From: Botryococcus braunii
Taxonomy: Eukaryota; Chlorophyta; Trebouxiophyceae
DNA: 17,500 nt
Direction of reading: 5' to 3'
NCBI GenBank assembly: GCA_002005505.1
Contig: KV908622.1
Coordinates: 130,001 to 147,500, forward strand
Shown here: piece after piece, positions 7,839 to 16,605 of the stretch
Position numbering within the stretch: position 1 is the stretch's first letter
Layout: the number at the start of each line of letters is the position of its first letter
The notes under the pieces: model-generated
The model's database searches: none
What the model was told of the DNA's origin: nothing
The model's input: the letters and a program-made list of their open reading frames with translations, nothing else
Translations under genes and position numbers: made by a program

Positions 7839-10800
7839 TCACAGAAACTTGGCCAGTCCCAGTGAGTTACGATGTCCCAGAAACACTTGTCTAACTAGTG
7901 GTTTGGTAAAAATGTCAGCCACATTTCTAGCAGATTGAATGTACTTGAATTCAACCTGCCCCTTTGCAATAGCTTCACGTGCGAAATGACAGCTAATTGC
8001 AATATGCTTTGTGTGTTTGGAGTACACCGGATTCCTCAGGTGGTTTATACACCCTTGGTTGTCACAATGAATCTTCACTATCCACGGTAACACTCCAATT
8101 TCCTCCAGGAAACCTCTCAGCCAATTTGCTTCCTTCACAACAGCACTTGCTGCCATGAATTCAGCCTCCACTGTTGAAGTGGCAACAGCAGATTGCTTTT
8201 TACTTCCCCACACTACTGCTCCTCCAAACACAGTGAGGACAAAGCCAGTGGTAGAGAAGCGATGATCCTGATCACCTCCATAGTCGGCATCCACATAGCC
8301 TTCTAGCTCTATCTCCCCCCCTCCGAGAGTTAGAACCAAATCTCGGGTTCCTTTCAGATACTTCAACACACGGATGGCTTCATTCCAATGTGCTGTGGTG
8401 GGAGATATGCGATAACGAGACAATACACCTACTGCCTGAGCTATATCGGGACGTGTGGTGTTGGCTATATACAGAAGAGACCCTACTAACTCACAGTAAC
8501 GGTGACCTGGAGGTAGTGGACTGCCAGCACCAATGCTGTCGCTCCCATCTCTCGGTGCAGGCCTTTGGGACATTACGAAATCTTTTGTCATGGGAGTATC
8601 AGGTCCCACTGACTCAAGATCCAAGCCAAATTTCTCTACAAGTGCATCGATTTTAGGGATGCAACTCAGGGTGATCAGCCCTTTATCTCTATCTCTCATC
8701 ACTTGACATCCCAAGAAATCCTTCACTTCCCCAAGATCATGGATGGTGAATTCCTTCTTGAGAAGTCCCTTCACTCTCTCGATTTCTGACATGCCCTTGG
8801 AAACTATCAGAAGATCATCAACATAGATCAGCACATAGGACTTTCCTCCATCAGTAGAGCATCTCACATACACTCCCGCATCACTCTTGCACACCTCATA
8901 CCCCATGACTTCAAGTTTGTCATTCAGGGTTTTGTGCCAGGCACGTGGAGCCTGCTTCAGGCCATACAACGCCTTTCTCAATCGGCACACAATATTCTTA
9001 TCACCATTCTCAAAGCCAGGAGGTTGCGTTACATATACTTCCTCCTCGAGCTCACCATTCAGAAAGGCGGTCTTAACGTCCACCTGATGAATTTCACAGC
9101 CCTCTCTTGCAGCAACAGCAAGCAGAGCTCTTCTAGCTCCATAGCTACTAGTAGGAGCAAAGACCTCCATCACATCCACTCCAGGGATTTGTCTGCATCC
9201 CTGTGCCACTAATCTGGCCTTGAATCTCACAACATTGCCATGTGCATCCATTTTCACTGAAAATATCCAGTGAACTGGAATAACCTTATGTCCACGAGGT
9301 CTCGGAACATACTCCATGACCTCATGAGTATCTAGAGAATTTTGCTCTTCCTGCATAGCTGCCTTCCAGTATTCCCACTGGGGAGACATCTGTGCTTCTC
9401 TCAAATTAGAGGGAACGTGAATTTTCCCAAATCTGACACCTGTGTGCTTTTCCTCTGAATTGCCTGATTTTCTCTCACTTTGTCCAGAACCCACTACTCT
9501 TCCACTGACACTCGCTGAGTTACACATCACAGGCTCTCCAGTAGAAGTAGAATGCTCTCTCATAGCACGCTCTCGCTTGGACTCACACTTGGCTTTGCAC
9601 AAGTTACTCTGCTCATCCCTCACATCATCCTCCCATGCACAGGTACCTCTCGGACAGTCTTTGTAATTTGGAATCCCTTCACATTGTCCAGACTTCCGAT
9701 TCACCTCCTCAGACACACTCTGACATGCCTGCAAGAGTTCAGACTCTTCAGGTCTCTCACAAGCAACATCGGGATATGGCAGAGTGTCTGCATACTTCCC
9801 CTGATTTATGTGATCCACATGCCTCTCAGACCGACTGCATGTCACTGTTGGGAGTGACCTCACATCTCTGACATCACTCTCCCAGGCACAGGTACCTCTC
9901 AGTGAGCACTTGTAATTTGGTCTGTCTCCACAATGTCTGTGCTCCTGATTCACCTCCTCCTCTCGTCCCTTACATGGAGTCAAGGATGCAGATCCTGTCT
10001 CCCGCTCACAATCATGTTTGGCTGGTGCAGAGAAAGCATATGATGCTTCCTCTGACCGGTGGCTGCCACCACAGTCCCGTCCAGGAGTGCTCTGACTGGA
10101 CGGGTTGCCAGAAGAACTCTGCATGGTCACATCTCTTACATTTCTCTCAGTCACTGAACAAGACCCACCCATACTGCTCAGCTCCCCGGGACCATTTGCA
10201 GCTTTGCATGTAGCTGCCCCCCTCACTGCACTCACATGCAATTCATGCCCCTCATGTGAATCACCCTCTAGCTGCACTTCCCCTGGTCCCTGTGACAGAG
10301 AGTCACATTCAGTCAACCCCTCTCGCTCTCTGCTCTCTCCCTTCTCCTGTGGCAGCAGGAGGTCTTTGGCGGCAGTGCGTTGTTCGTGTCGTTGAGCCCG
10401 GGTCAGGCCATCCAATTGGTGGTTGCGGCAATCAGACCTAGTTGGTCTGAGGACCTCCTGGGCTCGCTCCATCTGCGGTCGAAGGTGGGAGTCCTGTCTC
10501 ACTCCTCTGGCTAAGTCGTGTACTGCCTCCAGGGTTTGATCCATCTCCACTGGGTCACACAGTCTTCTGGATTCAGGCTCGGGCTCAGCCTCACTGGGGG
10601 GTCCTGTGACAGGCTGTGTGGGGAGGTTGCTGGAGGCTGGCAGGTACTCAGGCTCACTGTGTGGGTCATCAAGATCTGTCTCAAGGCTGATGTTGGTTGT
10701 GCCAGGGGAGGTGCCGGGAAAGACTGGGGGAGTGTCACTTGCAGAGGGCTCAGGACACAGAAACTCTGTAGACTGTGTTGAGGAAACGCTCATGCCAACC

Positions 10801-12758
10801 CGAGAGGCTCCCCTGAGGTGCTCCACGAAAACCACATCTCTGCTCTCCTTCCAGATACCCCCTCCCACATAGATCCGATAGGCTTTGGAGGAGGCTGAGT
10901 AACCAGTAAGCATCCCTGGCACAGTTTTAGGGGAAAACACAGAGCGCTGGACATCAGGAATGTGCACAAAGGCCAAGCAACCCCAGGTACGCAGTGGGGT
11001 TACATTTGGTTTGTAGCCAAAAAATAATTCTGATGGCGTGCGGTCCCTCCCGGTACTGGGACCCATGTTCAGTAGGGTGCATGCAGTTTCCAGGGCCTCC
11101 TTCCACAACGTTGGACTGGCAGCTGCAAAAGCCAGAAGAGTCCTGGTACGTTCCTTGAGGGTGCGATTGGCTCTTTCAGCCGCTCCATTCTGTTGCGGGG
11201 TGTAAGGAGCTGAGGTCTCCAATTTAGTCCCCTGGGATGCACAAAATTCTTTGAACGTGGCATTCAGAAATTCAGTTCCACGGTCACACCGGACACACTT
11301 CACTTTGGTTTTCTTCTGGGTCTGCCAGTATAGAATGAGGTCCCTCACAGCAGCACTGATGGCATCTTTGGACTTCACAGGCAGGACCGCCTTTAACTGA
11401 GATGACTCATCCAAAGCAGTCACCCAGTAACGTTCACCAGTTACTGCAGCAGGAAAAATGGGGCCCACAGTGTCAATATGTACTCTGTCAAGTGGTTCAA
11501 CAGCTGGTCTACTGCTTATTCCAAATGGAGGCCGAGACGTCTTTCCCTCAATACATGCTTCACAGTAGACTGGACAATTGGAGCAGGGACATAGGGATGT
11601 ATCAAGTCCCGAGACCAGGTCCTCATTGGTTAGGCGCTGCATCCATGTTTCACCTGGATGTCCCATTCTGCTATGCCAGAGGTATCGTCTGGCACAGTTG
11701 TGTGAGTTTTGGGTGGGGGTTTTGGACTTCACAGCAGCTGAAATTCTTCTGTGGTTAACACTGGGACTCAGAGCTACAACTTGATGAATATAAAATAGCC
11801 CTTTCTCTGCACTGATCCGAGACCTCCAGCTGTTTGGACCACAGACTTCAGTGAACGCTCCAACATCATCTGTGCGAAAGACTGCCCCATCCCGCAATGC
11901 TGCAGATACTGACAGTATGTTTGAGGTTGCAGAAGGAACACACTGAACATGATGTATCCACAGGGGAACTCCCACTCGACTGAGGATGCAGACAGAGCCT
12001 GATGCTACAATTCCTCCAGTGGCATCTGAAGTGGCCAGATGTAATGGGATGGGTTTGGCATGCACAGTTGGATTATGTAGTAGGGTCACATCATTCACCA
12101 GATGTACAGATGCTCCACTGTCCACCAGCCAGGATTGCAGAGACGAATTTCTGACAGGAGTCTTCAGGATGTTGAGGGAAATTATGTATGGCATACCTCC
12201 AGGTGGTGGAGGTGGGGGAGCTGGGGGTTGGAACCATGCCGGAAAGGCATCCAGTCCAGGGTGCGCCAGCTGGGCTGCAGGAGGGTGTGGGCCACCCATA
12301 TGTGGAGGTCCCTGTGGCCACATTCCCTGCAATTGTTGGACCGCTGCCACTACGTTCCGTTGGGTCTCCTCGTCCCGCTTCCTCTTTCGACAGTCCCTCC
12401 AGTAATGCCCCTTCTTATTGCAGTAGTTGCAGATGCCCTTAGTCTCGGACTTGGCCTCAGAGACAGTTGGTTGGGCCTGCTGATGGACTGCACTGGCAGC
12501 TGGTGGGGTATTGGCTCCACTGGAGCCTTGTCCAAGAGCCAAAACCCTTGGTTGGCGAGGAGCATATTCATCAAAACCCACTGCAGCTGCTGTGTTGCGC
12601 AGAAGTCCAGCCAGCTTCTCCAGGGGTTGTGCTGCAGCAGTTGTGATCATTCCTGGCTCTTTAGCTGCATCAGGCAAGCCCTGCACAATCTGGGTTGCAA
12701 CGTGTGCATCCAGTAGAGCATGGTTGTTCCTGTCAAGGCATGCCTTCAGGTTGATCAT
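7839..12758 (-). CDS. pol: Copia Gag C-terminal part and Pol polyprotein (protease, integrase, RT, RNase H)
   Basis: 1639 codons, uninterrupted. Residues 1 to about 65 complete the Gag capsid-like region begun in the upstream ORF. A CCHC zinc knuckle lies at 110-123 (C110, C113, H118, C123), followed by a Pro-rich linker. Aspartic protease: DSGA at 213-216. Integrase: zinc region around H362/H367 and C399/C402, catalytic D429, D492 and E528 with the classical 35-residue D-E spacing, then a TPSELFFGYKP motif near 574-584. RT: D1227 before AFLNG, and YVDD at 1312-1315. RNase H: D1490, E1531 and D1566. The integrase-RT spacer, about 650-1110, is unusually long, Cys/Ser/Glu-rich and internally duplicated. 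No chromodomain is seen at the C-terminus. The ATG at 12758 overlaps the gag stop (ATGA). Because the Gag domain is split there, a -1 shift or a lost base is more likely than independent initiation. Confidence 0.96.
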   Translation of the reverse strand: MINLKACLDRNNHALLDAHVATQIVQGLPDAAKEPGMITTAAAQPLEKLAGLLRNTAAAVGFDEYAPRQPRVLALGQGSSGANTPPAASAVHQQAQPTVSEAKSETKGICNYCNKKGHYWRDCRKRKRDEETQRNVVAAVQQLQGMWPQGPPHMGGPHPPAAQLAHPGLDAFPAWFQPPAPPPPPPGGMPYIISLNILKTPVRNSSLQSWLVDSGASVHLVNDVTLLHNPTVHAKPIPLHLATSDATGGIVASGSVCILSRVGVPLWIHHVQCVPSATSNILSVSAALRDGAVFRTDDVGAFTEVCGPNSWRSRISAEKGLFYIHQVVALSPSVNHRRISAAVKSKTPTQNSHNCARRYLWHSRMGHPGETWMQRLTNEDLVSGLDTSLCPCSNCPVYCEACIEGKTSRPPFGISSRPAVEPLDRVHIDTVGPIFPAAVTGERYWVTALDESSQLKAVLPVKSKDAISAAVRDLILYWQTQKKTKVKCVRCDRGTEFLNATFKEFCASQGTKLETSAPYTPQQNGAAERANRTLKERTRTLLAFAAASPTLWKEALETACTLLNMGPSTGRDRTPSELFFGYKPNVTPLRTWGCLAFVHIPDVQRSVFSPKTVPGMLTGYSASSKAYRIYVGGGIWKESRDVVFVEHLRGASRVGMSVSSTQSTEFLCPEPSASDTPPVFPGTSPGTTNISLETDLDDPHSEPEYLPASSNLPTQPVTGPPSEAEPEPESRRLCDPVEMDQTLEAVHDLARGVRQDSHLRPQMERAQEVLRPTRSDCRNHQLDGLTRAQRHEQRTAAKDLLLPQEKGESREREGLTECDSLSQGPGEVQLEGDSHEGHELHVSAVRGAATCKAANGPGELSSMGGSCSVTERNVRDVTMQSSSGNPSSQSTPGRDCGGSHRSEEASYAFSAPAKHDCERETGSASLTPCKGREEEVNQEHRHCGDRPNYKCSLRGTCAWESDVRDVRSLPTVTCSRSERHVDHINQGKYADTLPYPDVACERPEESELLQACQSVSEEVNRKSGQCEGIPNYKDCPRGTCAWEDDVRDEQSNLCKAKCESKRERAMREHSTSTGEPVMCNSASVSGRVVGSGQSERKSGNSEEKHTGVRFGKIHVPSNLREAQMSPQWEYWKAAMQEEQNSLDTHEVMEYVPRPRGHKVIPVHWIFSVKMDAHGNVVRFKARLVAQGCRQIPGVDVMEVFAPTSSYGARRALLAVAAREGCEIHQVDVKTAFLNGELEEEVYVTQPPGFENGDKNIVCRLRKALYGLKQAPRAWHKTLNDKLEVMGYEVCKSDAGVYVRCSTDGGKSYVLIYVDDLLIVSKGMSEIERVKGLLKKEFTIHDLGEVKDFLGCQVMRDRDKGLITLSCIPKIDALVEKFGLDLESVGPDTPMTKDFVMSQRPAPRDGSDSIGAGSPLPPGHRYCELVGSLLYIANTTRPDIAQAVGVLSRYRISPTTAHWNEAIRVLKYLKGTRDLVLTLGGGEIELEGYVDADYGGDQDHRFSTTGFVLTVFGGAVVWGSKKQSAVATSTVEAEFMAASAVVKEANWLRGFLEEIGVLPWIVKIHCDNQGCINHLRNPVYSKHTKHIAISCHFAREAIAKGQVEFKYIQSARNVADIFTKPLVRQVFLGHRNSLGLAKFL
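9513..10010 (-). repeat. 83-residue (249-bp) tandem duplication in the integrase-RT spacer
   Basis: Pol residues 917-999 and 1000-1082 align at a fixed 83-residue offset. CER starts both copies, followed by EEVN, PNYK and GTCAWE, then DVRD. At DNA level CAGGTACCTCTC recurs 249 bp apart (9640 and 9889). Divergence between the copies is substantial, so the duplication is much older than this insertion. Conserved cysteines and Trp suggest a selected small fold, or disulfide or metal binding; the function is unknown. Confidence 0.85.
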
Positions 12759-13240
12759 TCTGTTGCATATTGCGAAATCGTCTCGTCATGTTTCATTCCC
12801 TGGCTCATTTCTTGGAGCCAATCTGCATTGGCCTCGATATTATATCCACCAATAAACTTTCTGCAGATGAACTCATATGCATCATAAGCAGAGGGCAGAT
12901 TAGACAGAGGTCCCAGCCATTCCTCTGGGACTGACTCATAAATCAGTAACATTGCGGCTGCGTCATGTGCTGTACCAGGCATAGCCTCCAGGATGGCAGG
13001 CAAAGACCCTTTTGACTCATTTGCTGCCAAAAATGCATTCTTCCAAACAATAATATTTGTCCCCCGTTCCTTCAGTTTTATGTGTACCTTGACATTTGTT
13101 GGGATAATCTTGGGCAGCTCATCTCCGCTGCCTCTTGAGGTGCTGGGAGTACACGGTTCTCTGATGGGTGTGGATGAGGCTGGTTCACTGCTTGACGTTG
13201 ATGCTCCACTAGCTGATGATCCTTTCTTCTTGGAAGTCAT
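12755..13240 (-). CDS. gag: Copia Gag N-terminal part (split gag)
   Basis: 161 codons. A Ser/Thr/Lys-rich N-terminus (MTSKKKGSSASG) is followed from about residue 50 by a copia-type Gag core: hydrophobic residues with W at IIVWKNAFLAA, then EEWLGPLSNLPSAYDAYEFI and a DETISQYATE end. The stop TGA overlaps the ATG of the next ORF (ATGA at 12758-12755). The downstream ORF begins in the middle of the same Gag domain (LKACLDRNNHALLDAHVATQ), one frame back. So gag is interrupted: a one-base loss in a short A run, a sequencing error, or a -1 recoding site without an obvious slippery heptamer. An in-frame TAA lies 18 bases before the ATG, so this frame cannot simply extend upstream. Confidence 0.85.
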   Translation of the reverse strand: MTSKKKGSSASGASTSSSEPASSTPIREPCTPSTSRGSGDELPKIIPTNVKVHIKLKERGTNIIVWKNAFLAANESKGSLPAILEAMPGTAHDAAAMLLIYESVPEEWLGPLSNLPSAYDAYEFICRKFIGGYNIEANADWLQEMSQGMKHDETISQYATE

Positions 13241-13509
13241 AATTCCCCAGTTGTCTTATAACTCCAGTACTCGCAAGGTAGCAGCAAGATCTTACTTCTG
13301 AACCAGGTGGGTTGAGCTAACGGACAGCCAACGTGAAGGTGAAAGATGTAGTCTTTGACGATAAAGGCTCTCTCGTCAGGATTGCGGTCTCCACGTTGTC
13401 CTCCTTCTCTGATTAGTTCGTTGTATGACGGAGGTCCTGATCTCAAGCGCGCTGGAACGTTGAGGTTGGTGGTCTTCCTGGCTGTTTGCTTTGTCCGCTT
13501 CTTCGCCAT
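13237..13509 (-). CDS. Retrotransposon leader ORF with histone H3 tail-like N-terminus
   Basis: 90 codons between the primer-binding site and gag, where copia elements normally have untranslated leader. It begins MAKKRTKQTARKTTNLNVPA. Histone H3 begins ARTKQTARKSTGGKAPRK, so RTKQTARKTT matches H3 residues 2-11 at 9 of 10 positions (S10 is T), keeping the lysines equivalent to K4 and K9. The N-terminal alanine of H3 is not in register: MAKK precedes. The rest is unlike H3: a basic, Arg/Pro-rich middle and a hydrophobic end, with no histone fold. The stop overlaps the gag ATG (ATGA, 13240-13237), one frame back. Either it is a separate protein coupled to gag, or it is the true N-terminus of Gag with one base missing near the G4 run before the junction. 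The role is inference: bait for H3-tail readers or writers. Confidence 0.7.
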   Translation of the reverse strand: MAKKRTKQTARKTTNLNVPARLRSGPPSYNELIREGGQRGDRNPDERAFIVKDYIFHLHVGCPLAQPTWFRSKILLLPCEYWSYKTTGEL

Positions 13510-13563
13510 TCACAGTCTAGTGAGCTCCGATTTAGGCGCCACCCACTCTCAGCATCCGAGCCC

Positions 13564-13577
13564 GTGGGCCCATAACC
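13564..13577 (-). other. Primer-binding site for half initiator tRNA-Met
   Basis: Directly after the 5' LTR (no spacer) the minus strand reads GGTTATGGGCCCAC, the exact complement of the eukaryotic initiator tRNA-Met anticodon arm GTGGGCCCATAACC. It is not the complement of a tRNA 3' CCA end. This is the arrangement known for Drosophila copia, where a cleaved 5' half-tRNA is the primer. The CAT anticodon complement supplies an ATG (13573-13571), which opens a 13-codon frame ending TAA before the leader ORF. Confidence 0.85.
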
Positions 13578-13601
13578 TGAAATATTCTGGGCTTGGCGTA
13601 T

Positions 13602-13744
13602 CCTGCATGGTGGCGGCACGGAGGGTGTTAGACGATGTCCTCCTACTTGTGCGTTGTTAAGTAGGCACGGACATATACAAGTCAAGGACTGGTTAGCAAC
13701 TGATTGATAGACACCCGGAGTGCCACTATAGTTCCAACCAAGTG
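13602..13744 (-). repeat. LTR-internal direct repeat, copy B (5' LTR)
   Basis: Third of four occurrences of the 143-bp sequence in the element. Confidence 0.95.
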
Positions 13745-13922
13745 TTACAATATCTCTCATCTCTCCTAACAAGGTGACGCAGTTCAAACACGCCTAACCT
13801 GCTCTCACCCAGGTCGTGTTCATTACTTTGTCCGATGAGCTAAACTCAACTCTATATGTCTAACATGTTCTAACAATGTTCATCTGAGTGCTAAATCCAG
13901 GAATACAATAAGGATTAAGTCA

Positions 13923-14065
13923 CCTGCATGGTGGCGGCACGGAGGGTGTTAGACGATGTCCTCCTACTTGTGCGTTGTTAAGTAGGCACGGACATATACA
14001 AGTCAAGGACTGGTTAGCAACTGATTGATAGACACCCGGAGTGCCACTATAGTTCCAACCAAGTG
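13923..14065 (-). repeat. LTR-internal direct repeat, copy A (5' LTR)
   Basis: Fourth occurrence of the 143-bp sequence, 321 bp from copy B as in the other LTR. Confidence 0.95.
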
Positions 14066-14268
14066 CCTTCCCTATCCGTGCTTGCCCCATATGCCTCCTT
14101 TCTACAAACGTGTCTGTAACTTGCGTTATGATAGTCTTCGTTCAAATGCATGTATTGCCTGGCAGAACTCAGGGTTCTGCCTCTCTTTCCTAATTGGTAT
14201 TGTCTTCATACGGAGACTTGCCATTATTACTCCTCTGAGGGAAAGGCATAAAATTAATTAACACAACA

Positions 14269-14273
14269 ATTCC
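14269..14273. repeat. Target site duplication, right copy (ATTCC)
   Basis: ATTCC follows the ACACAACA end of the LTR and matches 7125-7129. Confidence 0.9.
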
Positions 14274-15041
14274 CCTCTCCTCTCCCTCTCTCTCTTTCCC
14301 TCTCAATATCACCTTTGGTATTTGGCCCCTAGATTCCGCGTCCCTGCATGATGGAATTTTGGTATGCGCTTAGAATAGGCTTCACTCTTAATTCTAAATG
14401 AATTCATTAAAACTTGTGAACTGCTCAGCACATTGCCTCCTTCAAGGCTCCTTCAAGGGGTATGTAATTCGTCTGCTCGTTGCAAATTGTATCATGGCGT
14501 TGGTAATGTCTTTGTCATTCATCAATTGTAGCAGGTCATATCGTAGCATCATATCAGAGCATGGCCTTGCGTTGCCAAGTTCCCTTCTGTATTATTGGAT
14601 TTGCTTCCTACTGGGTGGCTGGTCTTGGGTGTAATCATTCCTTCGTTCGATCGCTCTTTCTTGACCAGGCTGTTGTCCCCGTCCCCAATAGTACTATTAG
14701 TACTGAGATACACACCCGTGTGTAGTTGAGAAGAGTGTCAGGCTGTGTCCACACCCCATAAGAGGAGTGTAACCTATTGCACTGTGTGAGAGCGTGCATG
14801 ACCCGGCACAAACAGTGATTATCGTCGAACCATGTCCTCAATATCGAGGCCATCAATTAGAGGTACTCGATGTGTTTGCCCGGTACAGAGTTCCTGTACT
14901 AAGGTCACGCACGTTTTGAAAGTTAGCTTTTAGCGAATGATCGCCAGGTCTTGCCATGCAATCCCTACTTGGATAACATTTCCAAATGACGACCTTTTCA
15001 TTCTAGGTGGCTGCAGAAGCTTTTTATTAGCATAGTACTAG
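14274..15041. other. No supported gene; CT-rich start and small palindromes
   Basis: Begins with a CT-rich stretch to about 14310. A hairpin TTAGAAT/ATTCTAA (14370-14376, 14391-14397) encloses the 15-mer shared with the left flank. AATAGTACTATT (14687-14698) is a perfect palindrome. A 78-codon hydrophobic frame at 14398-14634 has no borders, motif or codon support. Confidence 0.45.
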
Positions 15042-15150
15042 GGACGTCGACGGTGACATACATCCTCACCATATGTATTTAGTTGTTGCAGTTCTGCACA
15101 CTCAGCAAGCGCTGCTGTGTCTGATGGTTCGAAACAATTGTCTGGAATGA
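15042..15150 (+). CDS. Weak candidate exon, unknown product
   Basis: After an AG at 15040-15041 the frame reads DVDGDIHPHHMYLVVAVLHT and continues QQALLCLMVRNNCLE to TGA at 15148-15150. The peptide is plausible, but the acceptor lacks a pyrimidine tract and there is no supporting similarity. It would be a terminal exon on the far side of the retrotransposon if real. Confidence 0.18.
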
Positions 15151-15743
15151 TTAAGAGATGACGGATCAGGATCCCCAAACGGATTGCTACATGCTCGTGA
15201 GAGGTCGCGATGCGAGTGAAACCTTCCCCAGCCCTCGTCTTTTTTGTTTGCGCTCTGATATGGCAAGGTAATTATTTTTAAAGATTTTGCTTAGTTTCAT
15301 GGGTTATTTCGAGATTATCCAAGGGGGTCACAGTCTGTATGTCAGGTTTTGAAGAACGCTGTGGACGAGCATATGCACGCCGCGTGGTGACATGCAAGGT
15401 GATTTTCTTCAACTAATCTGGAACATTAGGTTCAAAATTCACTAGTTTTATAGCAGGTTACATATTCCAAGGGTGTCTCATCAGGGTTAAAAACTGAACA
15501 GTGCAAGGCTTTCAATAGGCTCATAGTAGGTTACAGGCTGAAGTGGTTATTGTTTTTCCTTGAAATTTAGTCTTCCAGTAATCTATTCCAACTCTCTCTG
15601 TGGAAATTTGCACGTCCGGTGAGGCATATGAGAAGCAGATGAGTCCCTTCTGAAGAACCACAAGACGCCAGTGCACATGCCAAGAGTGGACCTCTACGTT
15701 GGTATCCCCTCAATTTGCATGCACAACGCTCCCCTTAATAGAC
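15151..15743. other. No supported gene
   Basis: AT-leaning sequence with only short open frames and no clear exon borders or repeats. Confidence 0.45.
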
Positions 15744-15824
15744 GCACACACAAACACACACACACAGACACACACACACACACATACACACACACACACA
15801 CAAACCCACACACACGCACAGACA

Positions 15825-15885
<61 letters not shown>

Positions 15886-15915
15886 CACGCACGCACGCAC
15901 ACACATGCACACACA
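15744..15915. repeat. (CA)n microsatellite with interruptions
   Basis: About 170 bp of CA dinucleotide with scattered substitutions and an ACGC cluster at its right end. Open frames through it on both strands (poly-His/Thr or Cys/Val) are low-complexity artefacts. Confidence 0.95.
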
Positions 15916-16120
15916 GAGGCATGCATATGCCCGTGGGGAAGGGGGAAACAGAACGCAGGACTAGGTGGAGTCCTCGGGAAGCAAGCCTTTGAGCAGCGGG
16001 AGGGGAGGAAAAGAAGGGAAAACGGGGAGGAGGGTGACTTGGTCTTTCAAAAGAAATGACTTTACTTTGCCTGCCTGCCTGACTGCCTGCGCGCACCCAT
16101 GGGTATGCGAGCCCGACGGT

Positions 16121-16133
16121 CCCCCCCCCCCCC
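16121..16133. repeat. C13 homopolymer
   Basis: Thirteen consecutive C; length is uncertain in any sequencing technology. Confidence 0.9.
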
Positions 16134-16316
16134 ATCCAATTGTGTAGGAAAGTGAGACGACGAGCTGCCTTTGTCCTCTGCCTCCTGCTGCTCCTCAAAC
16201 ACTCAATACTCATCTTCAACGCTTCAGCAGACTGCCTCCCTAGCGTGTACCCTGGACCCTTCACAACTCTCGGCAAACACTTCCACTCTCTCGCACAACA
16301 GACGGATCTTCCACGT

Positions 16317-16535
<219 letters not shown>

Positions 16536-16605
16536 AGGATCACCTGCACGCACGCAGAGGGGATCCGACTCGGGCTCTCCACTTGTAGGAGGCCCGTAGG
16601 AGGGA

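Larger units (their letters stand above)
7130..14268 (-). mobile_element. Complete Ty1/copia LTR retrotransposon, 7139 bp
   Basis: A full-length element read on the minus strand, in the order LTR, half-tRNA primer-binding site, leader ORF, gag, pol, polypurine tract, LTR. The copia class is shown by domain order: Gag with a CCHC knuckle, protease DSGA, integrase before reverse transcriptase, then RNase H. A 5-bp ATTCC duplication flanks it, and the two LTRs look identical by eye, so the insertion is recent. All catalytic motifs are present. The only defects in sight are the frame changes at leader/gag (13237-13240) and gag/pol (12755-12758), each an ATGA overlap. It is antisense to the exon-like segments on its left and may sit in an intron or beyond a 3' end. 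Structure is seen directly; current activity is inference. Confidence 0.97.
13578..14268 (-). repeat. 5' LTR (691 bp)
   Basis: Offset 6448 bp from the left LTR and identical to it by eye. In element orientation it starts at 14268 and should hold the promoter and transcription start; I cannot place these. It includes the same pair of 143-bp repeats. Confidence 0.97.

Noticed and set aside
8390..12855. Plus-strand open frames of 60-200 codons opposite pol
   Set aside because: Antisense shadows of the retrotransposon polyprotein with no motifs of their own.
13237..13509. A genuine histone H3 gene or captured H3 gene
   Set aside because: Only about ten residues match; there is no histone fold and nothing like the rest of H3 downstream, and it sits inside the element leader.
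13561..13577. Initiator tRNA-Met gene fragment
   Set aside because: The 14-base match is limited to the anticodon arm and abuts the LTR exactly, so it is a primer-binding site, not a tRNA gene.
15126..15136. tRNA B-box-like GGTTCGAAAC
   Set aside because: No T-stem pairing, A box or acceptor stem around it.
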